Shown: positions 5,933-14,500 of the stretch, one piece after another
How the letters are laid out: every line of letters begins with the position of its first letter
How positions within the stretch are numbered: position 1 is the first letter of the stretch
DNA from: Pyrobaculum sp.
GTDB lineage: Archaea > Thermoproteota > Thermoprotei > Thermoproteales > Thermoproteaceae
Direction of reading: 5' to 3'
Length of the DNA: 16,775 nucleotides
Assembly (NCBI GenBank): GCA_020833205.1
Contig: JAJHQT010000008.1
Coordinates: forward strand, 1-16,775
Program-made: the position numbers and the translations under genes
Notes under the pieces: generated by a model
Databases searched by the model: none
The model's input: the letters and a program-made list of their open reading frames with translations, nothing else
What the model was told of the DNA's origin: nothing

Positions 5933-5968
5933 CCCCCCGGCGTGGGGGGTTGGACGTCGCGCCGACGT
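5933..5968 (+). repeat. Two adjacent inverted repeats upstream of the recombinase operon
   Basis: CCCCCC-GGCGT-GGGGGG (5933-5949) and ACGTCG-CGC-CGACGT (5954-5968) are perfect stems of 6 bp each, 4 nt apart. The second ends 5 nt before the TATA box of the recombinase operon. They could be operator or recombinase-binding sites, or structure in a transcript starting from the TATA-like AATATATTT at 5911-5919. Confidence 0.5.
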
Positions 5969-5973
5969 TATTG

Positions 5974-5980
5974 TTTAAAT
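5974..5980 (+). promoter_or_regulatory. TATA box for the recombinase operon
   Basis: TTTAAAT is centred at about 5976.5, 24 nt before GTG 6001. Confidence 0.65.
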
Positions 5981-6000
5981 ATTGTCCATATCGCAGTGGC

Positions 6001-6522
6001 GTGTGGTTCCTCCCACTGAATAGAGACGAGGCGGTTGAGGCCGTCAAAAAAGCCTACAACATCGCCCAAGAACACGCAAGGAAGATAGGCGGCAGAGTAG
6101 AGCTCCTCCAGCCTAAACATGTGTACGGAGACGCCGCCGACAAGTTCGGCTACACGCTCCAGCTGGGGAGGATAACGGTGAACCTCCCCCCCGCCTCTGT
6201 GGTGGTTCTCTGGGGCTTCTACAACGCCGATGAGTACCTCGACTTCGTCAGGTTTATACAAGACAGCAGGGTCTACGAGTGGTTTGTAGAACCTATTGCG
6301 CACTATCCAGAGAGGGTGGGAGTGTGGATAGAGGAGCCCCTCATATTTAGGAACGTCTTTTACATAGACGTCCACACGACATCCGCCGAGGAGGTAGACA
6401 GAGCGTACGGCTGGCCCCTCGGCTACTACGTATACCCGCTTCAGCAACCGCAGGAGGTGAAGCCGCCGAGGCGGCCCAGAGGCGCCGGCAGGCCTAGGAG
6501 AGAGGAGAAGTCCAGGTCTTGA
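6001..6522 (+). CDS. Unrecognised partner of the serine recombinase, AT-hook-like tail
   Basis: The 173-residue protein starts at GTG 6001, placed by the TATA box; the frame is open far upstream but that part has no coding character. Residues 1-150 look like a mixed alpha/beta domain with many aromatic residues (Tyr, Trp, Phe). No catalytic motif is recognised. The last 25 residues are strongly basic with Pro, Gly and Arg, including RRPRGAGRPRR, which resembles an AT-hook and suggests minor-groove DNA binding. Its stop overlaps the TTG start of the recombinase gene as TTGA, indicating coupled translation. An accessory DNA-binding or regulatory subunit of the recombinase is the simplest idea (inference). 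Confidence 0.75.
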   Translation: MWFLPLNRDEAVEAVKKAYNIAQEHARKIGGRVELLQPKHVYGDAADKFGYTLQLGRITVNLPPASVVVLWGFYNADEYLDFVRFIQDSRVYEWFVEPIAHYPERVGVWIEEPLIFRNVFYIDVHTTSAEEVDRAYGWPLGYYVYPLQQPQEVKPPRRPRGAGRPRREEKSRS

Positions 6523-7280
6523 TACCGGCGGTCACCTACATCCGCGTCTCAACGGAGGAGCAAGACCCAGAAAACCAGAGGGTTTATCTGGAGAAGTGGG
6601 CCGTGGAACGCGGCATCGAGATCGTCCGTCACTACATAGACGTGGGCGTGTCCGGAGCCACGGAGCCCTGGGAGAGGCCCGCCTTCAGGCAGATGGCCGA
6701 CGAGGTGAACAAGCTGGAGCCCAGGCCCAAGGTCCTTCTCGTCTACGAGATCTCGAGACTTGTGCGCTCCTTCCAAGAGCTCTTCACCCTCCTGGATATA
6801 GTGGAGAACAAGCTGGGTCTCGTGGTGGTTTCGGCGTCGGAGCGGGAGCAGGCCCTGCAGAGTCTAGACGGCGTCTACCGCCAATTTCTCCGCGCAGTCC
6901 TCGCCTTCGTCGCCACCATGGAGAGAGAGTTCATAAGACAGAGGACCAAAGTGGCGCTGGAGCGGGCGAGGGCGGTAGGCAAGATCTGGAACGTGGCCGA
7001 GAAGAGAGGCGACATCGCCCAGGCGGTGGTAAACATGTACCTATCCGGGGCCTCGCTGAGAGAGACAGCGCGGGCCTTCGGCCTCTCGCTCTACGAGGTG
7101 AGGAGGATACTGTCGGCGGCGGGGGTCTACAGGCCCGGGCCCCACACCTGCCCCCGTTGCTTCTCCAGGATGAAGGTAGTAGAGAGGTCGGCCAAGGTGA
7201 CAAACGGGAGATACACAGTGGTGGAGAGACTCTACTGCCCAAACTGCGGCTACGAGGAGACGAAAGAGGGGACTAGATAG
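6519..7280 (+). CDS. Serine recombinase (resolvase/invertase family) with C-terminal zinc ribbon
   Basis: The 253-residue protein has a resolvase catalytic domain (about 1-145). Nucleophile Ser11 and Arg9 lie in YIRVSTEEQ, a YEISRLVRS stretch (76-84) carries the conserved arginines, and a long helix (117-150) follows. Next comes a Hin-like helix-turn-helix (about 165-199, SLRETARAFGLSLYEVRRIL). The C-terminal zinc ribbon has CPRC (211-214) and CPNC (240-243) and is not usual for the small resolvases. The family cuts and rejoins DNA through a 5' phosphoserine link. The start TTG overlaps the upstream stop by 4 nt. It could be a resolvase, invertase or the transposase of a small element. I see no clear terminal repeats, but palindromic DNA lies on both sides of the cassette (5933-5968 and 7358-7444). 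Confidence 0.92.
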   Translation: MIPAVTYIRVSTEEQDPENQRVYLEKWAVERGIEIVRHYIDVGVSGATEPWERPAFRQMADEVNKLEPRPKVLLVYEISRLVRSFQELFTLLDIVENKLGLVVVSASEREQALQSLDGVYRQFLRAVLAFVATMEREFIRQRTKVALERARAVGKIWNVAEKRGDIAQAVVNMYLSGASLRETARAFGLSLYEVRRILSAAGVYRPGPHTCPRCFSRMKVVERSAKVTNGRYTVVERLYCPNCGYEETKEGTR

Positions 7281-7557
7281 GCGCAGATAGGGGGAGTGCC
7301 GAGTTGGGCCGGGTTGGAACGGCAGTTTTGAATAGGTTCAACCAAGGCGGCTCATTTACGCAAGGAGAGTGGTAGCCTACAATAGGGGGCGGTACAGAGC
7401 CGTACGCCGTACGGACTCATACCTATTGCTACCTCTCTTTGCGTGTGTCGAGACGTAGAAGGCGTTGAGACATGTGCCTGATTGAGGATCAGCTCTTAAA
7501 GGACTCGTCACACTTCGGCGAGGTGAAGCCTCTTCACGGGAGGATTGGGGTGGTGGT
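7281..7557. other. Noncoding convergent interval with several hairpins
   Basis: There is no credible gene in this 277-nt gap between two convergent genes. It holds the large structure at 7358-7444, a hairpin CTGAT-TGAGG-ATCAG (7478-7492) and a perfect 6-bp hairpin GTGAAG-CCT-CTTCAC (7523-7537). A TATA-like CTTAAAG lies at 7495-7501 and could be read on either strand. On the minus strand it would start a transcript near 7474, running into the large structure. Confidence 0.5.
7358..7444. ncRNA. Long near-palindromic structured element, candidate ncRNA or recombination site
   Basis: Bases 7358-7369 pair with 7433-7444 (12 bp, one G-U on the plus strand). After a 2-nt bulge, 7372-7375 pairs with 7429-7432. 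After a 4-nt one-sided loop, CAATAGG (7380-7386) pairs with CCTATTG (7422-7428). The top contains CCGTAC-GCC-GTACGG (7400-7414), a perfect hairpin. The structure is too ordered to be chance. The strand is uncertain: a TATA-like element at 7495-7501 would suit the minus strand, and a weak one (TTTGAATA, 7327-7334) the plus strand. I do not recognise RNase P, SRP or H/ACA signatures. As it lies just after a serine recombinase gene, it could instead be a DNA site for that enzyme or a miniature element. Confidence 0.5.
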
Positions 7558-8112
7558 TTAAATGTTTTGGCAGATGTTTTCGATGTATCTAGAGATGTCT
7601 TGTCCTCTCTTTTTGAATTCTCTGAGGTCTTCGTACCGGCTCCAGGGGTAGGAGATCCACACCCACTCTTCTATCTTCTCTGCGTAGTAATCTGGCGTGA
7701 ATCTACTGGTGGTTTTTAGGTGGAGCACTGCGGTTTTCACCTCTGCCGCCCCTATGAGGTCGAGAAGGTTTTTTGCAAACATCAACGTGTGGCCTGTGTC
7801 TGCGACTTCGTCTACCACGAGTGTTTTCCGGTCTCGTATTACCCCCGGCTCTACTCCGTGGTAGAAGATTGGTCTCTCTGCACGTCTCTGGGCGAGGCTC
7901 CAGTACTTGACGCCGATGGTTATCACGTCGTCAACCCCCAACACGTCGCTTATGATGCGGGCTGGGACGAGGCCCCCCCGCGATATGGCCACTATCACGT
8001 CTGGGCGGAATCCGCTTTCCTGCACCCTCCTGGCCAGGGCCTCGCTGAGCGTGATGCCCTCGGCCCAGGATATAAACCGCACCTTTACGCCTCCGACCTC
8101 TACGATAGGCAT
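7558..8112 (-). CDS. Purine-type phosphoribosyltransferase
   Basis: The 184-residue type I phosphoribosyltransferase carries the PRPP-binding loop VVDEVADTGHT (99-109), the SRGGLVPAR loop near 44-52 and a C-terminal aromatic segment (EEWVWISYPWSRYED) of the kind that holds the base. It resembles archaeal xanthine/hypoxanthine or Gpt-like enzymes, which turn a free purine and PRPP into the nucleotide (salvage pathway). Exact base preference cannot be read by eye. ATG 8112 lies about 23 nt from TATA TATAAA at 8132-8137; the frame is open up to 8178, but that extension covers the promoter. It is divergent from CTP synthase, so two nucleotide enzymes flank one promoter region. Confidence 0.9.
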   Translation of the reverse strand: MPIVEVGGVKVRFISWAEGITLSEALARRVQESGFRPDVIVAISRGGLVPARIISDVLGVDDVITIGVKYWSLAQRRAERPIFYHGVEPGVIRDRKTLVVDEVADTGHTLMFAKNLLDLIGAAEVKTAVLHLKTTSRFTPDYYAEKIEEWVWISYPWSRYEDLREFKKRGQDISRYIENICQNI

Positions 8113-8130
8113 GTGGGGCGTGAAGAGGAG

Positions 8131-8140
8131 GTATAAAAAC
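8131..8140 (-). promoter_or_regulatory. TATA box for the phosphoribosyltransferase gene
   Basis: On the minus strand it reads GTTTTTATAC, centred about 8134.5, some 23 nt from ATG 8112. Confidence 0.6.
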
Positions 8141-8257
8141 GTGTCAGCGCCCGCCACTGCTGGGCAGGCTCTCGCCACCTATGCCGCGTGGGTTCAACTC
8201 GTCACTGTCTTTTTTCATCTCTATCTTTTTTATCTTTAACTGGTCTTGGAGGTTTTG

Positions 8258-8266
8258 TTTTTATAT
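8258..8266 (+). promoter_or_regulatory. TATA box for CTP synthase
   Basis: TTTTTATAT is centred near 8262.5, 22.5 nt from GTG 8285 and only 19.5 nt from TTG 8282. The spacing favours the GTG as start. Confidence 0.6.
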
Positions 8267-8272
8267 CTGTAG

Positions 8273-10226
<1,954 letters not shown>

Positions 10227-10244
10227 AGGTGTGTGTGTGGCTCA

Positions 10245-10254
10245 GTTATATAAC
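10245..10254. promoter_or_regulatory. Palindromic bidirectional TATA box
   Basis: GTTATATAAC is a perfect 10-bp palindrome centred at 10249.5. On the minus strand it sits 23.5 nt from the NuoA-like ATG. On the plus strand the same distance predicts transcription from about 10273, just ahead of the structured element. Confidence 0.6.
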
Positions 10255-10273
10255 AGTTAACTCGTGGTCTTTC

Positions 10274-10360
10274 TGCTCCCCGCCGTCTTCGGGGGCTGGA
10301 GCCCCGGCTGAGGAAGACGGAAATCTTCCCGGCGGCCTCCGGCGGAAGCCGCAACACGTC
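10274..10360 (+). ncRNA. GC-rich structured noncoding element, candidate ncRNA or leader
   Basis: CCGTCTTC (10283-10290) pairs perfectly with GAAGACGG (10313-10320). Inside it GGGGCT (10292-10297) pairs with AGCCCC (10300-10305). Competing hairpins exist: CCCCG (10278-10282) with CGGGG (10290-10294), GGAAGA (10312-10317) with TCTTCC (10324-10329), and a GCGGC/GCCGC stem just downstream. The bidirectional TATA predicts a transcript starting right before it, running toward the DMT transporter gene. It could be a stable RNA, a switching leader, or the end of a decayed IS200/IS605-type element, whose ends carry similar hairpins. No known RNA family is recognised. Confidence 0.45.
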
Positions 10361-10491
10361 ACAGCTCAGAGGCAACGTCCGTAAGGCGCGCTCTATGAAA
10401 TATGTGGCGCTAGAAAGCGATGAATCATGCCTGCAGGCGGTCTTTCTACGTCTGTGGGGAAAAACTTGTAAGGGTTCAGTTCTTCCGAGGC

Positions 10492-11254
10492 GTGGCCTTT
10501 CTGTTATTTGCTGTGATGTCGGCCGTGGCCTACGGCATTGCGCCGGTGGTGTATAGGCCAGCCCTCGCCTGCACTTCTCAGTACAGGGCGATGGGGATTT
10601 TTTCTTTGTTTTCTATTGCGTTGGGGCTTCTTCTGCCGTGGAGCTCGGTTGATCTCTTCGGGGTCGCCGCGGCAGTTCTCGCGGCTTTGCTGGGGGGAGT
10701 CGTGGGGTCGTGGCTCTACATCACGGCGGTGAAGATCGGAGGAGCGTCTGTGGGCAACATCAGCAGTTCGTTGTACATAGTGTTGTTGCCGCTTCTTGCG
10801 TGGAGGCTACATATGGCGCCGGCGGCTGCGTTGGTTCTACTAGGCCTTGCTGTAGCTTCGTGGGATGATCAAGGCTCTCGACGCGGGGCTCTCTACGGCG
10901 TGTCGGCGGCATTTATCTGGGCTATATTCAATAAACTTCTACGCGGCGGTCAACGCGTTGGGCCCCGGCGGCGCGATGTTTATGAGAGGCGTGGTGGTGT
11001 TTTTGACAAGTCTCTATCTGGGCCGCGGCGGCCCTGTTTGTAAAGTTCTCCGCCTCGTCGCAGGGGGGTTCATCGACACGTTTATTGGATTTGGCTCTTA
11101 CACCTTAGCCGTGTCTCTCGGCGACTACGTATTGGCCACCTTGGTTATGTCTACGTATCCTCTGGTGACCGCAGTCGCAGAGAGACCGTTTCGCTGGAGG
11201 AAAGCGTTGGGGGCTTTGCTGGCGGTGGCCGGGTTGGCGTCGGCCACAAGATAA
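10492..11254 (+). pseudogene. DMT/EamA family transporter broken by a one-base frameshift
   Basis: Two frames together give a protein of about 254 residues with around ten hydrophobic helices, as in EamA/DMT permeases. The first frame reads well to GVSAAFIWAIFN (near 10932). The second continues with NFYAAVNALGPGGAMFMRG to a stop at 11254. Removing one A from the AAA at 10933-10935 joins them smoothly (Phe-Asn-Asn-Phe-Tyr). It is either a real disrupting mutation or a sequencing error in a short homopolymer. GTG 10492 is 23.5 nt from a weak TATA (TTGTAA, 10466-10471); an upstream ATG at 10420 is also open but adds an unconvincing basic N-terminus. The substrate is unknown. If really broken, only the first half (about 165 residues in frame) could be made. 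Confidence 0.75.
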
Positions 11255-11257
11255 ATA
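11250..11257 (+). promoter_or_regulatory. TATA box for surE
   Basis: GATAAATA-like sequence with core ATAAAT is centred about 11253.5, 23.5 nt before GTG 11277. It overlaps the stop codon of the transporter pseudogene. Confidence 0.6.
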
Positions 11258-11276
11258 GGTGGTTTTGTTGCCTGTT

Positions 11277-12023
11277 GTGAAGATCGTGGTCACAAACGAC
11301 GACGGTCCTCACGCCCCGTGGCTGGGGCCTTTGGTGAAGGCGTTGGAGGAGGCTGGCCATGAGGTGGTTGTGGTGGTGCCTGAGAGGCCTAGGTCTGCGG
11401 CTGGGCTGGCGAGGACCTACCACAAGCCTCTTAGGTTGAGGCGGCTCGGGGGATATTACGTGGTGAACGGCTTCCCTGCCGATGCGGTGTTTTTAGCGGT
11501 TAAGCTGGTGACGCCAGACGCCGAGTTGGTTCTGTCCGGCGTGAACGTGGGCGAGAATATAGGAGTTGAGGCGACTTACGGCAGCGGCACAGTCGGCGCC
11601 GCGATACAAGGAGGCGTGTTGGGCCTGCGGTCTCTCGCCTTGTCGATGGAGACCGGAGGCGATGTGGGGCTTATGCGCCGCGTCGCGGTGGCCGCGGCGG
11701 AGTCCTCTGCCTTTCTCGACGGAGTCTTGGCCGTCAGTGTGAATATACCGGCGCGGTGGGGCGGCGGCCTCTACTGCGCAAAGAAGTTGGCGAAGGCCGT
11801 CTATAGGGAGCGGCTATACGAAGGGGTTGACCCCCGCGGCGATAGATATTTCTGGCGTTGGGGGCCGCGTGTCGATGAGTATGAGCCAGGTACAGATGCG
11901 TATTATTTCTACGTGAAGAGAGGAATTACAGTGTTGGGAATCTCCGAGGTGGGGGTTGTGCCTGTGGAGCAGTTCGGTAGAGAGCTCGGCGCGAGGTTAG
12001 GCGTAAAACAAATAAACTGCTGA
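11277..12023 (+). CDS. surE: SurE-family 5'-nucleotidase / phosphatase
   Basis: The 248-residue protein starts MKIVVTNDDG when begun at GTG 11277, matching the family and the TATA spacing; a GTG at 11259 in frame is less likely. Metal ligands are Asp8, Asp9, Ser40 (PRSAAG) and Asn90 (SGVNVGENIG). The usual APG after NDDG is APW here. A VDPRGDRYFWRWG segment near 187 corresponds to a conserved SurE region. SurE enzymes hydrolyse nucleoside monophosphates and some polyphosphates with a divalent metal in the cytoplasm (family knowledge). The next gene starts directly after the stop (TGAGTG), so the two form an operon. Confidence 0.95.
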   Translation: MKIVVTNDDGPHAPWLGPLVKALEEAGHEVVVVVPERPRSAAGLARTYHKPLRLRRLGGYYVVNGFPADAVFLAVKLVTPDAELVLSGVNVGENIGVEATYGSGTVGAAIQGGVLGLRSLALSMETGGDVGLMRRVAVAAAESSAFLDGVLAVSVNIPARWGGGLYCAKKLAKAVYRERLYEGVDPRGDRYFWRWGPRVDEYEPGTDAYYFYVKRGITVLGISEVGVVPVEQFGRELGARLGVKQINC

Positions 12024-12374
12024 GTGAGACGCGCCGTGGATGTGGTAACTACTCTACGGTATAGGTTTGTGAGATATTGCGTAAACAAGGCCTATGCAGA
12101 GATGGACCTCCAGGGCGTACCTGCGGAGGTGGTCAACGTGTTTGACGATGTCGTAAACCAGATCAGAGATCTAGAGAGGTATTTCACCTCTCTGGAGTCC
12201 GCGGTGAGGGTGGTGAGGGTGGATCTACCTGAGAAGTTGAAGATTTTGAGAGAGCGCGACCAAGCCTTGGCCAAGGCATTTGTAAAGAAGATGGTTGAGC
12301 ACTGTCTTGAGTTAGATGAAGTCGCTAATTCAAAGATAAGTGAGTATCTCAAGGAGTTATTAAGCAGTTTTTAA
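12024..12374 (+). CDS. Helical hypothetical protein downstream of SurE
   Basis: The 116-residue protein starts with a GTG that directly follows the surE stop. It is almost wholly helical: about 10-30, 33-62 and 70-114, with heptad-like Leu and Val and charged residues on the outside. The middle helix (DDVVNQIRDLERYFTSLESAVRVV) suggests a coiled coil. There are no membrane segments or catalytic motifs. No promoter lies at the right distance, so it should be co-transcribed with surE. It ends 15 nt before the XPD-like helicase. I do not recognise the family. A structural or adaptor role is possible but unproven. Confidence 0.75.
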   Translation: MRRAVDVVTTLRYRFVRYCVNKAYAEMDLQGVPAEVVNVFDDVVNQIRDLERYFTSLESAVRVVRVDLPEKLKILRERDQALAKAFVKKMVEHCLELDEVANSKISEYLKELLSSF

Positions 12375-12375
12375 A
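12368..12375 (+). promoter_or_regulatory. TATA-like box ahead of the XPD-like gene
   Basis: TTTTTAAA is centred near 12372, about 18 nt from GTG 12390. That is shorter than at other genes here, so read-through from surE may be the main source of transcription. Confidence 0.3.
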
Positions 12376-12389
12376 GTCTATAATATTAA

Positions 12390-13598
12390 GTGCGCATAGT
12401 TTTATACTCGCCGCCGGGCACCGGCAAGTCCAGGGCTATCGCCGAGGTGGGGGCCCGCAGCCGACGCGCCTTGGTGTTTACTAGGAGCCACCTAGAAGGT
12501 CTGCAGATGGCTAAATACGTGGCCGAGTTCGGGGGAGACGCCGCGGTGCTCTTTGGGCGGAGGTCGTTGTGTCCCTTCGGCGCCGAGAATTCTCTACAGT
12601 GTCTAAAGCTGAGGGAGTCTGGTGTCTGCAAGGCGCAGTCCCGCCGGCCTTTAAAGCTGGTTTTCGACGTAGACGAGCTTTACAGACAGGGCGTGTGCCC
12701 CTACGAGGCTCTCCACGCGGCCGGCCGGCGGAGCAACGTCGTCGTGCTTCCACTGGCGTATATATCTAAGGTGACTAACTTCTCGGTCATCGCAGACCTC
12801 TTTGAGGACGTGGATTTCGTTGCGTTGGACGAGGCGCATAACCTGCTCTCCATGGTGGAGGTCCACGACGACGAGCTGTACTCCAGGCGCTACTGCGTCG
12901 ACGCCGGCGGCCGGCTGATGTGTCTGGCGTTGCCTCTGGTGGGGGAGCTGGTGAGGGGGGCGAGACGACTTGTGGCAGCCAGCGCCTCCATAACGCGGAG
13001 GTTTTCTCACATATTTACACACTTCCTTAGGGCTAGTTATGTAGAGATCTCCACGCTCCCCGGCGTAGACAACTTAGAAGTCGACCACATCCCTCTTGCC
13101 GTACGCTACAGAACAAGGACGAGGAGGAGATGCATAGAGACCGTCGGCGAGGCGGTTAGGCGCGTTTTTCACGAATACCGAAGAGTAGTGGTTTTTCTCC
13201 CCAACAGAGAACTCGCTGAGTTGTACACCTCAAGGCTGGGAGACATCCCAGTGTCTGAACGACCTCTGGGCGACATCGACCACGTGGTTGTTACCTACTA
13301 CGGCAGCCCGGTCTCCGAAGGCGTCAACCTCGACGTGAAGGCCGGCGTGTTGGTAGGGTTCCCCATACCGGACATAAGATCCGACGAGCTGTGGCTAAAG
13401 GTGGACGTACTTAATCGGCTTGGCTTCGACGGGTATAGATATGCGGTGTTGTTCACCGCTGTGAATCACGTGATTCAAGCAGTTGGGAGAATAGTCAGAA
13501 ACCTAGCTAAAGAGAGGAAATACATCTTGCTTATCGACGACAGGTTTGTACAGTATAGACACCTCCTTCCCAACTACCTCTCCCAGTCCCTGAAGTAG
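12390..13598 (+). CDS. Compact XPD/Rad3-like Fe-S helicase, apparently without Arch domain
   Basis: The 402-residue superfamily 2 helicase has Walker A SPPGTGKS (7-14), four cysteines (61, 71, 80, 103) placed as in the XPD iron-sulfur domain, DEAH (147-150), and a motif III-like ASASI (198-201). Motifs V (SEGVNL, 309-314) and VI (QAVGRIVRN, 363-371) follow, with ILLIDDRF after them. Only about 47 residues separate DEAH from motif III. In archaeal XPD of roughly 550 residues this gap holds the Arch domain, so Arch seems missing. XPD-type enzymes unwind DNA 5'-3' and Arch helps close a ring around the strand; its absence should change that. The GTG is the only start keeping Walker A. The gene is followed after 20 nt by the HerA-like ATPase. 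Confidence 0.88.
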   Translation: MRIVLYSPPGTGKSRAIAEVGARSRRALVFTRSHLEGLQMAKYVAEFGGDAAVLFGRRSLCPFGAENSLQCLKLRESGVCKAQSRRPLKLVFDVDELYRQGVCPYEALHAAGRRSNVVVLPLAYISKVTNFSVIADLFEDVDFVALDEAHNLLSMVEVHDDELYSRRYCVDAGGRLMCLALPLVGELVRGARRLVAASASITRRFSHIFTHFLRASYVEISTLPGVDNLEVDHIPLAVRYRTRTRRRCIETVGEAVRRVFHEYRRVVVFLPNRELAELYTSRLGDIPVSERPLGDIDHVVVTYYGSPVSEGVNLDVKAGVLVGFPIPDIRSDELWLKVDVLNRLGFDGYRYAVLFTAVNHVIQAVGRIVRNLAKERKYILLIDDRFVQYRHLLPNYLSQSLK

Positions 13599-13618
13599 AT
13601 TAAAAACGGTGGATATAG

Positions 13619-14500
13619 GTGTGGGAGCTCCTTCTTCTAGCTACGCTTCTTGCAGTCTCTCTAAACGACGGCGTGTTCATCGGCGTCGGGAAGAGAGGCC
13701 CCGTCTACCTGCCGCTGGATAGACACATTATCATCACAGGCCCCACCCGTAGCGGCAAGACGCGCCTCGCCAAGAGGCTTATAAAGAGGTCGGGACTGCC
13801 CGCCCTGATCCTCGACTGGCACAACGAATATCCGTGGCTGAGGGTGGACGCCAGGTTGCTTAAGATCTCCCTTGAGAACTTCGACAAGAAGCTTCTGGCC
13901 GAGATCCTCGGCCTCGCCTTGAACCTCAACGAGCCCAGCGTCTATTTTCTGTACCGCGCCATTAGGCAACAACGCCTATATACGTTGAGAGACGTAGTGA
14001 CGGCGCTGGACAACTTCTTGGTCACCACCCGTAGCGAAGTGGAGATGAAGGCGGCTATTGCGAGGCGCCTAGAGTATATACTCGACGTCTTCGAAGGCGG
14101 GCGGATCCCACTTGAGAAGCTTTTTTCCACAAAGAAAAAGGTGTCGGTGGACTTATCCAAGTTAAGGCTTTATGAAGAGAAGATCTTAGTAGCTCTTTTC
14201 ATCTTGACCTCTCTTTACAACTACCTCTTTGAGCGAGGCGTGGCCAAGAGGCCGGAGAGGTTGCTGATAATAGACGAGGCCCAGAACATAATAAATCGTG
14301 GCAACGTGGTTAAAAACCTCATATTTGAAAGCGCCAAGTACGGGCTCCGCGTGGTTCTAGTAAGTAACGAGATGCCGCCACAAGATCTCCTAGTCCACAG
14401 CACTCATGTCATAACCCAGCCGCACTATGTCTACAACTTAAAGATAAAACGTAGCGCCATAATAAGAAATAACAAGGTTGAGGAGCTATGGTTGATATAG
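13619..14500 (+). CDS. Small HerA-like ATPase (FtsK/HerA superfamily)
   Basis: The 293-residue protein has Walker A GPTRSGKTRLAKR (41-53), a HerA-type ILDWHNEYPWL segment (64-74, compare D-x-H-G-E-Y) and Walker B RLLIIDEAQNII (214-225). VVLVSNEMPPQDLL, the sensor region, follows near 245. Short hydrophobic sequence (about 3-14) precedes VGKRGPVYLPLDRH. It lacks most of the N-terminal HAS barrel and is much shorter than HerA proper (about 500 residues). HerA forms hexamers that pump DNA with the NurA nuclease; no NurA is visible here. It follows the XPD-like gene by 20 nt and overlaps the next small gene by 13 nt, so an operon is likely. Confidence 0.88.
   Translation: MWELLLLATLLAVSLNDGVFIGVGKRGPVYLPLDRHIIITGPTRSGKTRLAKRLIKRSGLPALILDWHNEYPWLRVDARLLKISLENFDKKLLAEILGLALNLNEPSVYFLYRAIRQQRLYTLRDVVTALDNFLVTTRSEVEMKAAIARRLEYILDVFEGGRIPLEKLFSTKKKVSVDLSKLRLYEEKILVALFILTSLYNYLFERGVAKRPERLLIIDEAQNIINRGNVVKNLIFESAKYGLRVVLVSNEMPPQDLLVHSTHVITQPHYVYNLKIKRSAIIRNNKVEELWLI

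Noticed and set aside
5858..6047. N-terminal extension of the 96-residue membrane protein
   Set aside because: It covers the divergent promoter and both hairpins; promoter spacing supports ATG 5858.
6596..7276. Long second open frame within the recombinase gene
   Set aside because: A shadow frame produced by GC-rich codon bias; it is rich in Arg and Gly without motifs and has no start signal.
7315..7352. T-arm-like GGTTCAACC near 7335, suggesting a tRNA
   Set aside because: No acceptor pairing or anticodon arm can be built around it.
8144..8205. Possible minus-strand C/D box RNA (GTGACGA ... CTGA) upstream of the phosphoribosyltransferase, with an AT-rich box 25 nt before it
   Set aside because: The C box is imperfect, about 51 nt separate the boxes, and no D' or C' pair is visible; too weak to list.
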